DNA from: Geodermatophilus chilensis
GTDB lineage: Bacteria; Actinomycetota; Actinomycetes; Mycobacteriales; Geodermatophilaceae
Reading direction: 5' to 3'
DNA length: 56,443 nt
Assembly: GCF_002802985.1 (NCBI RefSeq)
Contig: NZ_NVPT01000009.1
Span: forward strand, 1 to 56,443
A program made the position numbers and the translations under genes. Under the pieces are notes generated by a model. The model was given only the letters and a program-made list of their open reading frames with translations. It made no database searches and was not told the origin of the DNA. This document shows positions 1 to 9,866 of the stretch, piece after piece. The first letter of the stretch is position 1. Each line of letters starts with the position of its first letter.

Positions 1-1686
<1,686 letters not shown>

Positions 1687-1860
1687 ATGTTCGGGTGGGC
1701 ATGCGTCGCAAGAGGAAACTGCAGCTCAGCGGCACGATGCGACGCACGGGCCGACATGCCACGACGACGAGGAGGCCGCCGCGTCGCGCGGGCCGCGGGA
1801 GGCCGGAGGCCGGAGGCGGGAGGCGGGAGGCGGGCCGCGGGAGGCGGCCCCGCGAACCAG

Positions 1861-1893
1861 GGCGGTCACCCAGCCGGTGGCCGGGTGACCGCC
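1861..1893 (-). terminator. Hairpin terminator after ilvA
   Basis: GGCGGTCACCC (1861-1871) pairs with GGGTGACCGCC (1883-1893), an 11-bp perfect stem with an 11-nt loop, directly after the ilvA stop codon. No clear U-tract follows, as is common in actinobacteria. The 1797-1855 stretch beyond is GGAGGC-rich and shows no gene. Confidence 0.65.
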
Positions 1894-1898
1894 GCGAG

Positions 1899-3194
1899 TC
1901 AGACGAGGAAGCGGTAGGCCGTCGTCCCGGGGGCGACGTGCTGGATGCGCAGCGGGCTGGCCTTGATCCGGGTCAGCAGGGCCGGGAAGTCCGCCGCACT
2001 GCCGAGCTCGATGCCGGTGAGCGCGGCCCCGGTCTCGCGGTTGTCGCGCTTGATGTACTCGAACAGCACGATGTCGTCGTCCGGGCCGAGCACCTCGTCG
2101 AGGAAGCGCCGCAGCGCGCCGGGCTCCTGCGGGAACTCGATGAGGAAGTAGTGCTTGAGGCCGCGGTGCACCAGCGAGCGCTCCACCACCTCGCTGTAGC
2201 GGCTGACGTCGTTGTTGCCGCCCGACAGCAGACAGACCACCGTCTGCCCCGGCTCGACCGGCACCAGGCCGCCGGTCAGCGCGGCGGTCGCCAGCGCCCC
2301 GGCGGGCTCGGCGATGACGCCGTCCACCTGGTAGAGGTCGAGCATCTCGGTGCAGATCTGTCCCTCCGGCACCGCGACCAGCTCGGCGCCGGAGTCGCGC
2401 ACCAGCGGGTAGGTCACCGCGCCGACCCGGCGGACGGCGGCGCCGTCGACGAACGTGTCCAGCTGGGGCAGCTCCACGGGCTCCCCGGCCGCCAGCGCCG
2501 CGGCCATGCCGGCGGCCCCGGCCGGCTCGACGCCGATGATGCGGGTGCCGGGGCTGTGCTGCCGCAGCCACGTCGCGCAGCCGGCCAGCAGGCCACCGCC
2601 GCCGACGGGGAGGACGACGACGTCCGGCGGCGCGGGCAGCTGCTCGAGGACCTCCAGGGCCACGGTCGCCTGCCCCACCACGGTGGGGACGGCGTCGAAG
2701 GCCGGCACCAGCGTCGCGCCGGTGTCCCGCGCGTGGGCCAGCGCGGCGGCGGCCGCCTCGTCGTAGGTGTCGCCGGTGACCACCAGGTCGACCATCTCCC
2801 CGCCGAGCGCGGCGATGCGGTCGCGCTTCTGCCGTGGCGTGGTCCCGGGGACGACGACCGCGCCGCGCACCCCCAGCGCCCGGCAGGCGTAGGCGACGCC
2901 CTGCCCGTGGTTGCCGGCGCTGGCGCACACGACACCGGCGGCCTGCCGTGCGGGGTCGAGCTGGCTGATCGTGTTGTAGGCGCCGCGGATCTTGTAGGAC
3001 CGGCCGACCTGCAGGTCCTCGCGCTTGACCCAGACGTCGGCCCCGGTCGCCTCGGACAACCGCGCGTTGCGCTGCAGCGGCGTCCGCTCGACCACCCCGG
3101 CCAGCCGGCGGGCGGCGGCCTCCACCTCGGCGCCGACGCGCTCCGGCACCAGGACGTCGTCGACACTTCGGGACACAGCGGTCACGGGCACCAT
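1899..3194 (-). CDS. ilvA: Threonine ammonia-lyase (threonine dehydratase)
   Basis: A PLP enzyme of 431 residues deaminating threonine to 2-oxobutanoate, the first committed step to isoleucine, or used in threonine catabolism. Seen: the PLP lysine in SYKIRGAYN (Lys about 68), the phosphate/substrate loop SAGNHGQG, the glycine-rich cofactor loop GGGGLLAG, and a C-terminal ACT-like region (PGALRRFLDEVLGPDDDIVLFEYIK). Size and single regulatory domain fit the shorter IlvA form. ATG at 3194 is chosen because a longer frame to 3317 has a non-homologous Ala/Gly/Arg-rich front; GTG at 3185 is also possible. It lies 73 nt after the CoA-transferase gene on the same strand, so it may be the last gene of that unit or have its own promoter. 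Confidence 0.92.
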   Translation of the reverse strand: MVPVTAVSRSVDDVLVPERVGAEVEAAARRLAGVVERTPLQRNARLSEATGADVWVKREDLQVGRSYKIRGAYNTISQLDPARQAAGVVCASAGNHGQGVAYACRALGVRGAVVVPGTTPRQKRDRIAALGGEMVDLVVTGDTYDEAAAAALAHARDTGATLVPAFDAVPTVVGQATVALEVLEQLPAPPDVVVLPVGGGGLLAGCATWLRQHSPGTRIIGVEPAGAAGMAAALAAGEPVELPQLDTFVDGAAVRRVGAVTYPLVRDSGAELVAVPEGQICTEMLDLYQVDGVIAEPAGALATAALTGGLVPVEPGQTVVCLLSGGNNDVSRYSEVVERSLVHRGLKHYFLIEFPQEPGALRRFLDEVLGPDDDIVLFEYIKRDNRETGAALTGIELGSAADFPALLTRIKASPLRIQHVAPGTTAYRFLV

Positions 3195-3267
3195 CCTGCG
3201 CGACGACGGCAACCGGCCGGCGCCCGCCCCGGCCGGTCGGCGGGGACCCGCAGCACCCGGTCCCCGG

Positions 3268-4515
3268 TCAGACGACGCCGCGTTCGCACAGGCGGGCCAG
3301 GTCCTCGGCGTCGACACCGGCGAGCTCGGCGAGCACCTCGGCGGTGTGCGCGCCGAGGTCCGGTCCGACCCCGCGCGTACTGCCCGGGGAGCGCTCGAGC
3401 TTCGGGACCACGCCGGGGAAGGTGACCGGGCGGACCGTGCCGGGCTCCACCTCGACCTCGTGGCGCACCAGCATGTCCCGCTCCGCGTAGTGCGGGTCGG
3501 CGAGGATGTCCGCCGCGGCGTACACCGGCCCCACGGGCACGCCGGCGTCCTCCAGGACGGCGACGGCCGTGGCCAGGTCCCGGCCGGTGGTCCAGGCGGT
3601 GATCGCCGCGTCGATCAGCTCCCGGTGCGCCACCCGGCCGGCGTTGTCGGCCAGCCGCGGGTCCTCGGCGAGGTCGGCCCGCCCCACGGCGGTCATCAGC
3701 CGGCGGTAGACGGCATCCCCGTTGCCGCCGACGATGACCCACGAGCCGTCCCCGGTCGGGTAGGTGTTCGACGGGACGATCCCCGGCAGCGCCGCACCGG
3801 TGCGCTCCCGGACGACGCCGTACCCGTCGTGCTCGGGCACGAGGTCCTCCAGCACGCCGAACACCGCCTCGTACAGGGCGACGTCGACCGTCTCCGGTGC
3901 GGGCTCGCCGCCCGACCGCTCGCGGCGCAGCAGCGCCATCAGCGCACCGACGGCGCCGTAGAGCCCGGCCAGCGAGTCGCCCAGGCTCACGCCGACCCGG
4001 ACCGGCGGCCGGTCGGGGTCCCCGGTGAGGTGGCGCAGCCCCCCGACGGACTCGGCCACGCTGGCGAACCCCGGCCGGCCCCGGTACGGGCCGGTCTGCC
4101 CGTACCCGCTGATCCGGACGAGGACGACGTCCGGGCGGACGGCGCGCAGCTCGTCCGGACCCAGGCCGAGCCGCTCCAGCGTGCCGGGCCGGAAGTTCTC
4201 CAGCACGACGTCGCTGGCGGCGACCAGCCGGAGCGCGATGTCCCTGCCCTCGGGTGAGCGCAGGTCGAGGGTCACCGACCGCTTGCCCCGCGCCATGGTG
4301 CGGAACAGCAGCGAGGTCCCACCGGTGGCCCGCCGCCAGCCGCGCAGCTCGTCGCCGGTCCGCGGCCGCTCGACCTTCACCACGTCGGCACCGAACTCGG
4401 CGAAGACGCGACCGGTCATCGGCGCGGCGATGAAGTTGCCGAGCTCCAGGACGCGGATGCCGGCCAGCGGCCCGCTGCCGGGCGGTGCCGCCGGGTCGTC
4501 GACCGCCGGGCTCAC
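3268..4515 (-). CDS. Class III CoA-transferase (CaiB/BaiF family)
   Basis: A protein of 415 residues in the formyl-CoA-transferase-like family, moving CoA between carboxylic acids. Seen: the N-terminal GIRVLELGNFIAAPMTGRVFAEFGADVVKVE motif region in shortened form, the NFRPG motif, the SGYGQTGPYRGRPGF segment, and the likely catalytic Asp180 in SLGDSLAGLYG, with a C-terminal small domain. The GTG start overlaps the TGA of the upstream lipoprotein gene (GTGA), so translation is probably coupled. Its operon with an ABC importer and IclR regulator suggests that it activates the imported carboxylate as a CoA ester. The substrate cannot be read from sequence. Confidence 0.88.
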   Translation of the reverse strand: MSPAVDDPAAPPGSGPLAGIRVLELGNFIAAPMTGRVFAEFGADVVKVERPRTGDELRGWRRATGGTSLLFRTMARGKRSVTLDLRSPEGRDIALRLVAASDVVLENFRPGTLERLGLGPDELRAVRPDVVLVRISGYGQTGPYRGRPGFASVAESVGGLRHLTGDPDRPPVRVGVSLGDSLAGLYGAVGALMALLRRERSGGEPAPETVDVALYEAVFGVLEDLVPEHDGYGVVRERTGAALPGIVPSNTYPTGDGSWVIVGGNGDAVYRRLMTAVGRADLAEDPRLADNAGRVAHRELIDAAITAWTTGRDLATAVAVLEDAGVPVGPVYAAADILADPHYAERDMLVRHEVEVEPGTVRPVTFPGVVPKLERSPGSTRGVGPDLGAHTAEVLAELAGVDAEDLARLCERGVV

Positions 4516-5567
4516 GGCTCGACGTACTCGTTGGTGTAGGTCCCCTCGACCTCGACCTCGGCCTGGGCGATCTCCGGCTGGCTCGCGGCCAGCACGTCCC
4601 GGACCGCCTCGGCACCGGCCTGGTCGATGGCGCCGGTCGGGTTGTAGGCCTCCTTGAGCGCCTCGACCGCCCGCGCGTAGAGCGCGGTGTCCTCGCCGAC
4701 GAGCTGCGGCGGCATCTCCGCGGCGATCTCCTCGCCCGAGTGCTGCTGCACGTAGTCCAGCGCGCAGGTGATGGCGTCGGCCAGCTTGTCAACCGTCTCG
4801 GTGTTGGCGTCGATGTAGTCCTGGGTCGCGTAGAGGACGGCGGCCGGGTAGGTGTCGGTGCCGTAGACCTCCTGCACCCCCTCGACGGTGCGGGTGTCGG
4901 CGAGCAGCTGGAGCTCCCCGACGCGGGCCTCGAGCTGGCCGATGGACGGGTCGAGCATCACCGCGGCGTCCACCTGCCCCTGCTCCATCGCGGCGACGGC
5001 GGTCGCGTCGGCCCCGATGGCCTGCACGGACGCGGCGTCGGCCGGCAGCCCGGCCTGCGTCAGCAGGTGCTTGAGGAAGAAGTCGGTCGACGAGCCGGGC
5101 GCCGTGACGCCGACCGTCCGGCCCTGCAGGTCCTCGATCGAGTCGATCTCGCCGGCGGCGTCGGGCGCGACGGCCAGCACCAGCGCCGGGTAGCGCAGCA
5201 TGTTGACGAAGGCCGTGACGTCCTGGTTCTTGGCCGCCATCTGCACCGTGTGGTCGTAGTAGCCCGAGGTGACGTCGGTGCTGCCGCCGATCATGGCCTG
5301 CAGCGCCTTCGAGCCGCTCTGCAGGTCCTGGATCTCGACGTCGACCCCCGCCTGCTCGTAGCAGCCGATCTAGTCGGCCAGGGTCGTGGGCAGGTAGGCC
5401 AGCAGGGGCTGGCCGCCGACGCCGATGCTGACCGGGCCGGTGTCGGGCTCCCCGGACCCCGAGGCGGACGGGGCGGCGGAGTTGCAGGCGGTCAGGCTCA
5501 CCGCGGCGGCGAGGGTCAGGACCGTGCCGACGGTGCGGGGACGGAGCGGACGCGAGGTCGGGCGCAT
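4512..5567 (-). pseudogene. ABC substrate-binding lipoprotein (NMT1/SsuA-like) interrupted by an amber codon
   Basis: Codons 1-65 encode a lipoprotein signal with lipobox LTAC (Cys28) and the beginning of the binding fold (PVSIGVGGQPLLAYLPTTLAD). Codon 66 is TAG (5372-5370). The same frame then continues without break (IGCYEQAGVDVEIQDLQSG, then DVTSGYYDHTVQMAAK) to TGA at 4512. The join reads exactly like homologues, where Gln or Glu is usual at this place, so a single CAG-to-TAG change explains it. Either the gene is a young pseudogene, an amber suppressor or readthrough operates, or the base is a sequencing error. Restart at Met 5294 would lack the signal peptide and first lobe. The family binds nitrate, sulfonates, pyrimidines or aromatic acids; the ligand is unknown. 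Confidence 0.85.
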
Positions 5568-5622
5568 GACAGGGGTCGCCTTTCGGACGGGCTTGCCGGA
5601 GGGGGACGAGGGGGGCGCGGGG

Positions 5623-6546
5623 TCAGACGACCTCGGCGTGCGACGGCTCGGGCCGCCAGCGCAGCAGGTGCCGTTCGACCCGGTTGACCAGCAGGTCGAC
5701 GACGATCACGAAGACGGAGAGGACGACGATCCCGGCGAACACGCCGGTGGTGTCGAAGGTGCCCTCGGCCTGGGCGATGACGTAGCCGATGCCGCTGGCC
5801 GAGCCGAGGTACTCCCCCACGACCGCGCCGACGATCGCGAACCCGACGCTGACGTGCAGGCTAGAGAAGATCCACGACAGCGCGCTGGGCAGGAACACGT
5901 GCCGGATGAGCTGGGACTCCGAGGCCCCCAGCATGCGGCTGTTGTCGACGAGGACCCGGTCGACCTCGCGGACGCCCTGGTAGGTGTTGAAGAAGACGAT
6001 GAAGAACACCAGCGTCACCGCGAAGGCGACCTTCGACCAGATTCCCAGGCCGAACCAGAGCAGGAAGATCGGCGCGAGGACGACCCGCGGGATGGCGTTG
6101 AGCGCCTTGACGTAGGGGTCCAGCACCGCGGCCAGCAGCCGCATCCGGGCCAGGGCGAAGCCGACGACGAGGCCGAGGACCGCGCCGATCACCAGCCCGT
6201 AGAAGGCCTCCTGGAGGGTGATCAGCAGGTCGTCGTAGATCTCCCCGGTGGTCAGCCAGGTCCACACCCGCTCGGCCACCGCGCTCGGCGAGCTGAAGAA
6301 GAACGGGTCGAGGACGTCGATCCGCGAGAGCAGCTCCCAGCCGCCGACGAAGGCGACGGCGACCGCGACCTGCAGGAACAGGACCAGCGGCGAGATCCGG
6401 CGCCGGCGCCGGCGCACGGGGCCGGCGTCCGGACCGGTGGCCGCATCCGGCCCGACGGCGGCGTCGGGGGCGACGTCGACCGGGCGGGCCTCGGCGTCGT
6501 CGAGGGCCGGCTCAGCCGTTCGAGACCGCGAGAGCGCGTCGCTCAT
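5623..6546 (-). CDS. ABC transporter permease (SsuC/TauC-like)
   Basis: A membrane protein of 307 residues with a charged, Ala/Asp-rich cytoplasmic N-terminus ending in Arg-rich residues (about 45-50), then about six hydrophobic segments. The EAA coupling loop is visible as GASESQLIRHVFLPSALSW, which contacts the ATPase. It belongs to the BPD_transp_1 family used by nitrate/sulfonate/taurine-type importers. Its ATG lies inside the end of the ATPase gene (35-nt overlap), which indicates coupled translation, and the lipoprotein gene follows 55 nt downstream. Confidence 0.92.
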   Translation of the reverse strand: MSDALSRSRTAEPALDDAEARPVDVAPDAAVGPDAATGPDAGPVRRRRRRISPLVLFLQVAVAVAFVGGWELLSRIDVLDPFFFSSPSAVAERVWTWLTTGEIYDDLLITLQEAFYGLVIGAVLGLVVGFALARMRLLAAVLDPYVKALNAIPRVVLAPIFLLWFGLGIWSKVAFAVTLVFFIVFFNTYQGVREVDRVLVDNSRMLGASESQLIRHVFLPSALSWIFSSLHVSVGFAIVGAVVGEYLGSASGIGYVIAQAEGTFDTTGVFAGIVVLSVFVIVVDLLVNRVERHLLRWRPEPSHAEVV

Positions 6547-7333
6547 AGCTCTTCATCACCTCACTGCGCAGGTCGGACCAGATGGCCCGGTACAGGTCCT
6601 GGAAGGCGGGCGTCGTGCGGATGTCCATGAGGTCGCGGGGCCGCGGCAGGTCGATCGGGTAGGTGCCGACGATGCGGCTGGCCGGACCGGCGGAGAGCAG
6701 CACCACCTCGTCGGCGAGGCTGATCGCCTCGTCGAGGTCGTGGGTCACGAAGACGACGGTCTTGCCCGAGCCGGTCCACAGCCGCAGGAGCTGGTCCTCC
6801 ATCAGCTGCCGGGTCTGGACGTCGAGGGCGCTGAACGGCTCGTCCATGAAGATGAAGTCCGGGTCGACGATCCAGCTCTGCGCGACCGCGACGCGCCTGC
6901 GCATGCCGCCGGACAGCTGGTGGGGATAGGCGCCGGCGAACGGGCCCAGGCCCACGCGCTCGAGCCACTCCCGGCCCCGCTGCTCCCGCTCGGCGCGGCC
7001 CACGCCCTTCATGCGCGGCCCGAGGGTGACGTTGTCGAGCACCGTCCGCCAGGGCAGCAGCGCGTCCTGCTGGAACATGTACGAGGCGCGCTTGTTCAGG
7101 CCCTCCAGCGGCTCGCCGAAGATCCGCACACTGCCCTCGCTGGGCGGCGCGAGCCCGGCGGCGGCGTTCAGCAGGGTCGACTTGCCACACCCGGTGGGGC
7201 CCACGACCGAGACGAAGCGCCCGGCCGGGACGGCGAGGTCGATCCCGCTGACCGCGGTGTACACGCCCCCGTCCGACGTCGGGAAGCGTTTGACCATGCC
7301 GGTCAACTCGATGGCGTACGGGGCGTCAACCAC
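6512..7333 (-). CDS. ABC transporter ATP-binding protein (SsuB/TauB-like)
   Basis: The ATPase of the importer. Seen: Walker A GPTGCGKST, Q-loop FQQDALLPW, signature LSGGM, Walker B FIFMDEP, D-loop SALD and switch His in VTHD. Two starts are possible. GTG at 7333 has AGGAGGAA 6 nt upstream and overlaps the IclR stop by 8 nt, and I prefer it. GTG at 7351 would give 279 residues. The overlap with the IclR gene upstream and the permease downstream places all three in one transcript. Sequence fits the nitrate/sulfonate/taurine group; the cargo is not determined. Confidence 0.93.
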   Translation of the reverse strand: MVDAPYAIELTGMVKRFPTSDGGVYTAVSGIDLAVPAGRFVSVVGPTGCGKSTLLNAAAGLAPPSEGSVRIFGEPLEGLNKRASYMFQQDALLPWRTVLDNVTLGPRMKGVGRAEREQRGREWLERVGLGPFAGAYPHQLSGGMRRRVAVAQSWIVDPDFIFMDEPFSALDVQTRQLMEDQLLRLWTGSGKTVVFVTHDLDEAISLADEVVLLSAGPASRIVGTYPIDLPRPRDLMDIRTTPAFQDLYRAIWSDLRSEVMKSYERRALAVSNG

Positions 7334-8177
7334 GCGCGGTTCCTCCTCCACTGGCCTGCTCTCCCTGGGTGTGGCCGAGTCGCCGGGACAGCCGGTGGGC
7401 GGCCCGGAGGACGTCGGCGGTCCGGATGGGGACGACGTCGGTCTCGAAGCGCTGGACCGGGCAGGCGATGCCCACCACGGCGGCCAGCTCGCCGCGGGCG
7501 TCGAACACCGGCGCGCTGACCGACGCCGCGCCGGTGGTGCGCTCCTCGACGGTCACCGCGAAGCCCTCGTGCCGAGCCTCGGCCACGGCCTCCCGGAGCC
7601 GGTCGACCCAGGTGATGGTGTGCTCGGTCAGGGCCGGCAGCGGCAGGTCGTCGAGCGCGGGCGCGCCGCGGTCGAAGGCGAGGAAGACCCGGCCGGCCGA
7701 GCCCGCGTGCAGCGGCAGCACCTGCCCCACGCCGAGGACCTGGATGACCGAGTGCGGCGACTGCGCGACCGCCACGCAGACGTGGTGGGCGCCCTGGCGG
7801 ACGAACAGGCAGGCGCTCTCGCCCGTCGCGTCGCGCAGCGCCTCGAGCACCGGGGTCGCCGTCCCGACCAGGTCGAGGCCCTCCGCGGCGACGGCCGCCC
7901 ACCGCAGCATCGCGACCCCGGGGCTGTACCGGTCGCCGCGCCGGTCGAGGAACTCCTCCTCGACCAGGGTCTGGAGCAAGCGCAGGCACGTCGTCGCCGG
8001 CAGACCGGTGACCCGCTGCACCTCGCGGGCCGACAGGGCCGGCGCCCCCGGGGTGAACGCGTCGAGGACCTGGCGCACCTTCCGCAGGACGAGGACCGGC
8101 TTGCGGGACGGCGACTCCGCGGCGACCGGCCGCCAGGTCGCCTCCGTCGCGTCGTCGCCCTGCCCCGGGTCCGGCAC
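7326..8177 (-). CDS. IclR-family transcriptional regulator
   Basis: A protein of 283 residues. An N-terminal winged helix covers about residues 30-95 (VLRKVRQVLDAF, LSAREVQRVTGLPATTCLRLLQTL), followed by the IclR effector domain with HAGSAGRVFLAF and a late ACPVQRFE segment. GTG at 8177 is preceded by GGAGG at 7-nt spacing. It is the first gene of the leftward ABC/CoA-transferase unit and very likely controls it and itself through the two palindromes at 8208-8239. IclR proteins usually sense aromatic or small carboxylic acids, consistent with a neighbour that makes CoA esters. Confidence 0.92.
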   Translation of the reverse strand: MPDPGQGDDATEATWRPVAAESPSRKPVLVLRKVRQVLDAFTPGAPALSAREVQRVTGLPATTCLRLLQTLVEEEFLDRRGDRYSPGVAMLRWAAVAAEGLDLVGTATPVLEALRDATGESACLFVRQGAHHVCVAVAQSPHSVIQVLGVGQVLPLHAGSAGRVFLAFDRGAPALDDLPLPALTEHTITWVDRLREAVAEARHEGFAVTVEERTTGAASVSAPVFDARGELAAVVGIACPVQRFETDVVPIRTADVLRAAHRLSRRLGHTQGEQASGGGTARG

Positions 8178-8207
8178 CGCGCCACCTCCGGTTCGCGGTA
8201 GGTGAAG

Positions 8208-8239
8208 TCCACATCGTGGATCCGTCTCCCACGTCGTGG
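8208..8239. promoter_or_regulatory. Tandem palindromic operator for the IclR unit
   Basis: TCCACATCGTGGA (8208-8220) and CCACGTCGTGG (8229-8239) are inverted repeats with CCAC/GTGG arms whose centres are 20 bp apart, about two helical turns, 31 bp upstream of the IclR start. This layout suits two IclR dimers. The rest of 8178-8432 shows no gene. Confidence 0.6.
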
Positions 8240-8432
8240 TGACGGACGCTACAGAGTTAGGTGTGACCTACGCAACGAACCGGACATGACCGCTGTGTGA
8301 CGCCGGCACGGGCGGCGCCCGGTGCGGCTCGGCCCGGAGGCCGGTCCGGCCTCGCGGTCCGGCGTCCCGCCACGGCCGCCGGCGCCCCCGACCCGCGCCG
8401 CCCGCACGCGGCGGTGGCCGCACACTGGGGCG

Positions 8433-8756
8433 GTGAGCCCGGAGACCCTCGACAGCCCCGGAGCCCGGCGGGGCGTCGTCCGTCTGCTGAACACCACCGG
8501 CGGGCGACTGCTCTGCCTGGCCGGCGCGGTCGACGCCGCCGCCGTCGACGCCTTCTGGCGGCGCTACGGCCGCGAGCCGGCGCGCATCGACCGCATCGAC
8601 GCCCGCTCGGTGACGGCGCTGTCCGAGCCCGGGCGCGAGCTGCTGCTCGACCACGTCCGGGCCGCCGAGCTCGCCGGCCGCCCGGTGGAGCTGCGCCCCT
8701 CCCCCGCGGTCACGCGCGTGCTCACCGGCCGCGAGCCCGGCGCCGGCACCGACTGA
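8433..8756 (+). CDS. Small STAS-like domain protein
   Basis: GTG at 8433 follows a GGGG purine run and gives 107 residues; the longer frame from 8322 has a Pro/Arg-rich front unlike a protein domain. The segment GGRLLCLAGAVDAAAVDAFWRRYG, then RIDRIDARSVTALSEPGRELLLDHV and a final PVELRPSPAVTRVL, follows the strand-helix order of STAS domains seen in anti-sigma-factor antagonists and sulfate transporter tails. The usual phosphorylated Ser is represented by Ser in DARSVTAL, but this is inference. It stands alone, with no kinase or phosphatase partner nearby. It converges on the esterase gene. Confidence 0.6.
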   Translation: MSPETLDSPGARRGVVRLLNTTGGRLLCLAGAVDAAAVDAFWRRYGREPARIDRIDARSVTALSEPGRELLLDHVRAAELAGRPVELRPSPAVTRVLTGREPGAGTD

Positions 8757-8792
8757 CTCCGCCGCCGGGCGCCGCGGCGTCCCCCACGTCCT

Positions 8793-8838
8793 CGTGCCCG
8801 GCCTCGACCGGCGAGTCCGCCGGACGAGGCCGGGCACG
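8793..8838. terminator. Bidirectional hairpin between STAS gene and esterase
   Basis: CGTGCCCGGCCTCG (8793-8806) pairs with CGAGGCCGGGCACG (8825-8838), 14 bp perfect. The loop can itself pair (CCGGCG/CGCCGG). It lies between two convergent genes. Confidence 0.7.
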
Positions 8839-8855
8839 GCCGGACCTCGGACCGT

Positions 8856-9791
8856 TCAGCCTCGGATGAGGTCCCCGAACCGGGCGCAGCTCTCGTCGAT
8901 GGCGGCCTGCGCGGCGGGTGAGACCGTCCCCATGTCGAAGAAGCCGTGGATCAGGCCGTCGTAGCGCTGCACGTCCGCGCGGACACCGGCCTTCTGCAGC
9001 GCTTCGCCGTAGGCCTCGCCCTCGTCGCGCAGCGGGTCGTACTCCGCGGTGACGACGACCGCCGGCGGCAGGCCGGTCAGGGCGGCGCCGTGCAGCGGGG
9101 ACAACCGGGCGTCCTTGGCGTCCTCCCAGGCTCCGGCGTAGTGGCCGTAGAACCAGTCCATCGTGTCCTTCTCGAGGAAGTAGCCCTTGGCGTTCTCCAC
9201 GCGGGAGGGGTAGTCGCCCTCGGCGTCGACCGCGGGGTAGATGAGGAACTGCCCGGCCAGCGAGGTGCCGTCGGCGGTCAGCTGCTGGGCCACGACGGCG
9301 GCGAGGTTGCCGCCGGCGCTGTCGCCGGCGACCGCGAGCCGGTCGTCCCCGCCGAGCTCGTCGAGGTGCTGGGCCACCCAGCGTGCCGCGGCCACCGCGT
9401 CCTCGGCCGCGGCGGGGAACGGGTGCTCGGGCGCCAGCCGGTAGTCGACGGCGATCACCACGGCGCGGGACCCCCGGCAGACGTTGCGGGCCATGTTGTC
9501 GTGGGTGTCCAGGTCACCGATCACCCAGCCGCCGCCGTGGAAGAAGACGACGGTCGGGAACGGCCCCTCGCCCTCGGGCCGGTAGACCCGCGCCCGGAGG
9601 TCGCCGCCGGCGCCGGGGACGGTGCGGTCCTCGGTGCTCGCCACGGGGACGAGCTGCTCGGGGGTCCGGGCGCCGTGGGTGAGCTGGAGGTACAGGGCGC
9701 GCCCGGCCTCGGGGCTCCCCTCGTACATGGGCGGCATGCCCGACTCGTCCAGCATGGTGAGCAGGGCGGCGGTGTGCGGGTCGACCGGCAC
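8856..9791 (-). CDS. Alpha/beta hydrolase, HSL/LipR-type esterase
   Basis: A protein of 311 residues from GTG 9791, chosen because AGGAG lies 6 nt upstream; a longer frame starts at 9842. The oxyanion-hole motif HGGGW, the nucleophile elbow GDSAGG, a likely acid in EYDPLRDEGEAY and a late His in LIHGFF give the hormone-sensitive-lipase catalytic triad. It lies 75 nt downstream of the flavin monooxygenase on the same strand. A Baeyer-Villiger oxygenase turns a ketone into an ester and an esterase then splits it, so the pair probably forms one short pathway. No signal peptide is visible, so it is cytoplasmic. Confidence 0.9.
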   Translation of the reverse strand: MPVDPHTAALLTMLDESGMPPMYEGSPEAGRALYLQLTHGARTPEQLVPVASTEDRTVPGAGGDLRARVYRPEGEGPFPTVVFFHGGGWVIGDLDTHDNMARNVCRGSRAVVIAVDYRLAPEHPFPAAAEDAVAAARWVAQHLDELGGDDRLAVAGDSAGGNLAAVVAQQLTADGTSLAGQFLIYPAVDAEGDYPSRVENAKGYFLEKDTMDWFYGHYAGAWEDAKDARLSPLHGAALTGLPPAVVVTAEYDPLRDEGEAYGEALQKAGVRADVQRYDGLIHGFFDMGTVSPAAQAAIDESCARFGDLIRG

Positions 9792-9866
9792 GGGATCTCC
9801 TGACTTGTCGGTGACGGAGGTGGACGGCGGAAGGGTGGGCATCCGCCGGTGGATCGCTGACCCCGC

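Noticed and set aside
1797-1855. GGAGGC-rich purine tract as a possible CRISPR or satellite
   Set aside because: Units are irregular and only a few bases long, with no spacers; it is simple sequence after a terminator.
5370-5372. TAG codon as pyrrolysine or programmed recoding
   Set aside because: No pyl genes are visible, the position usually holds Gln/Glu, and a single C-to-T change is the simplest explanation.
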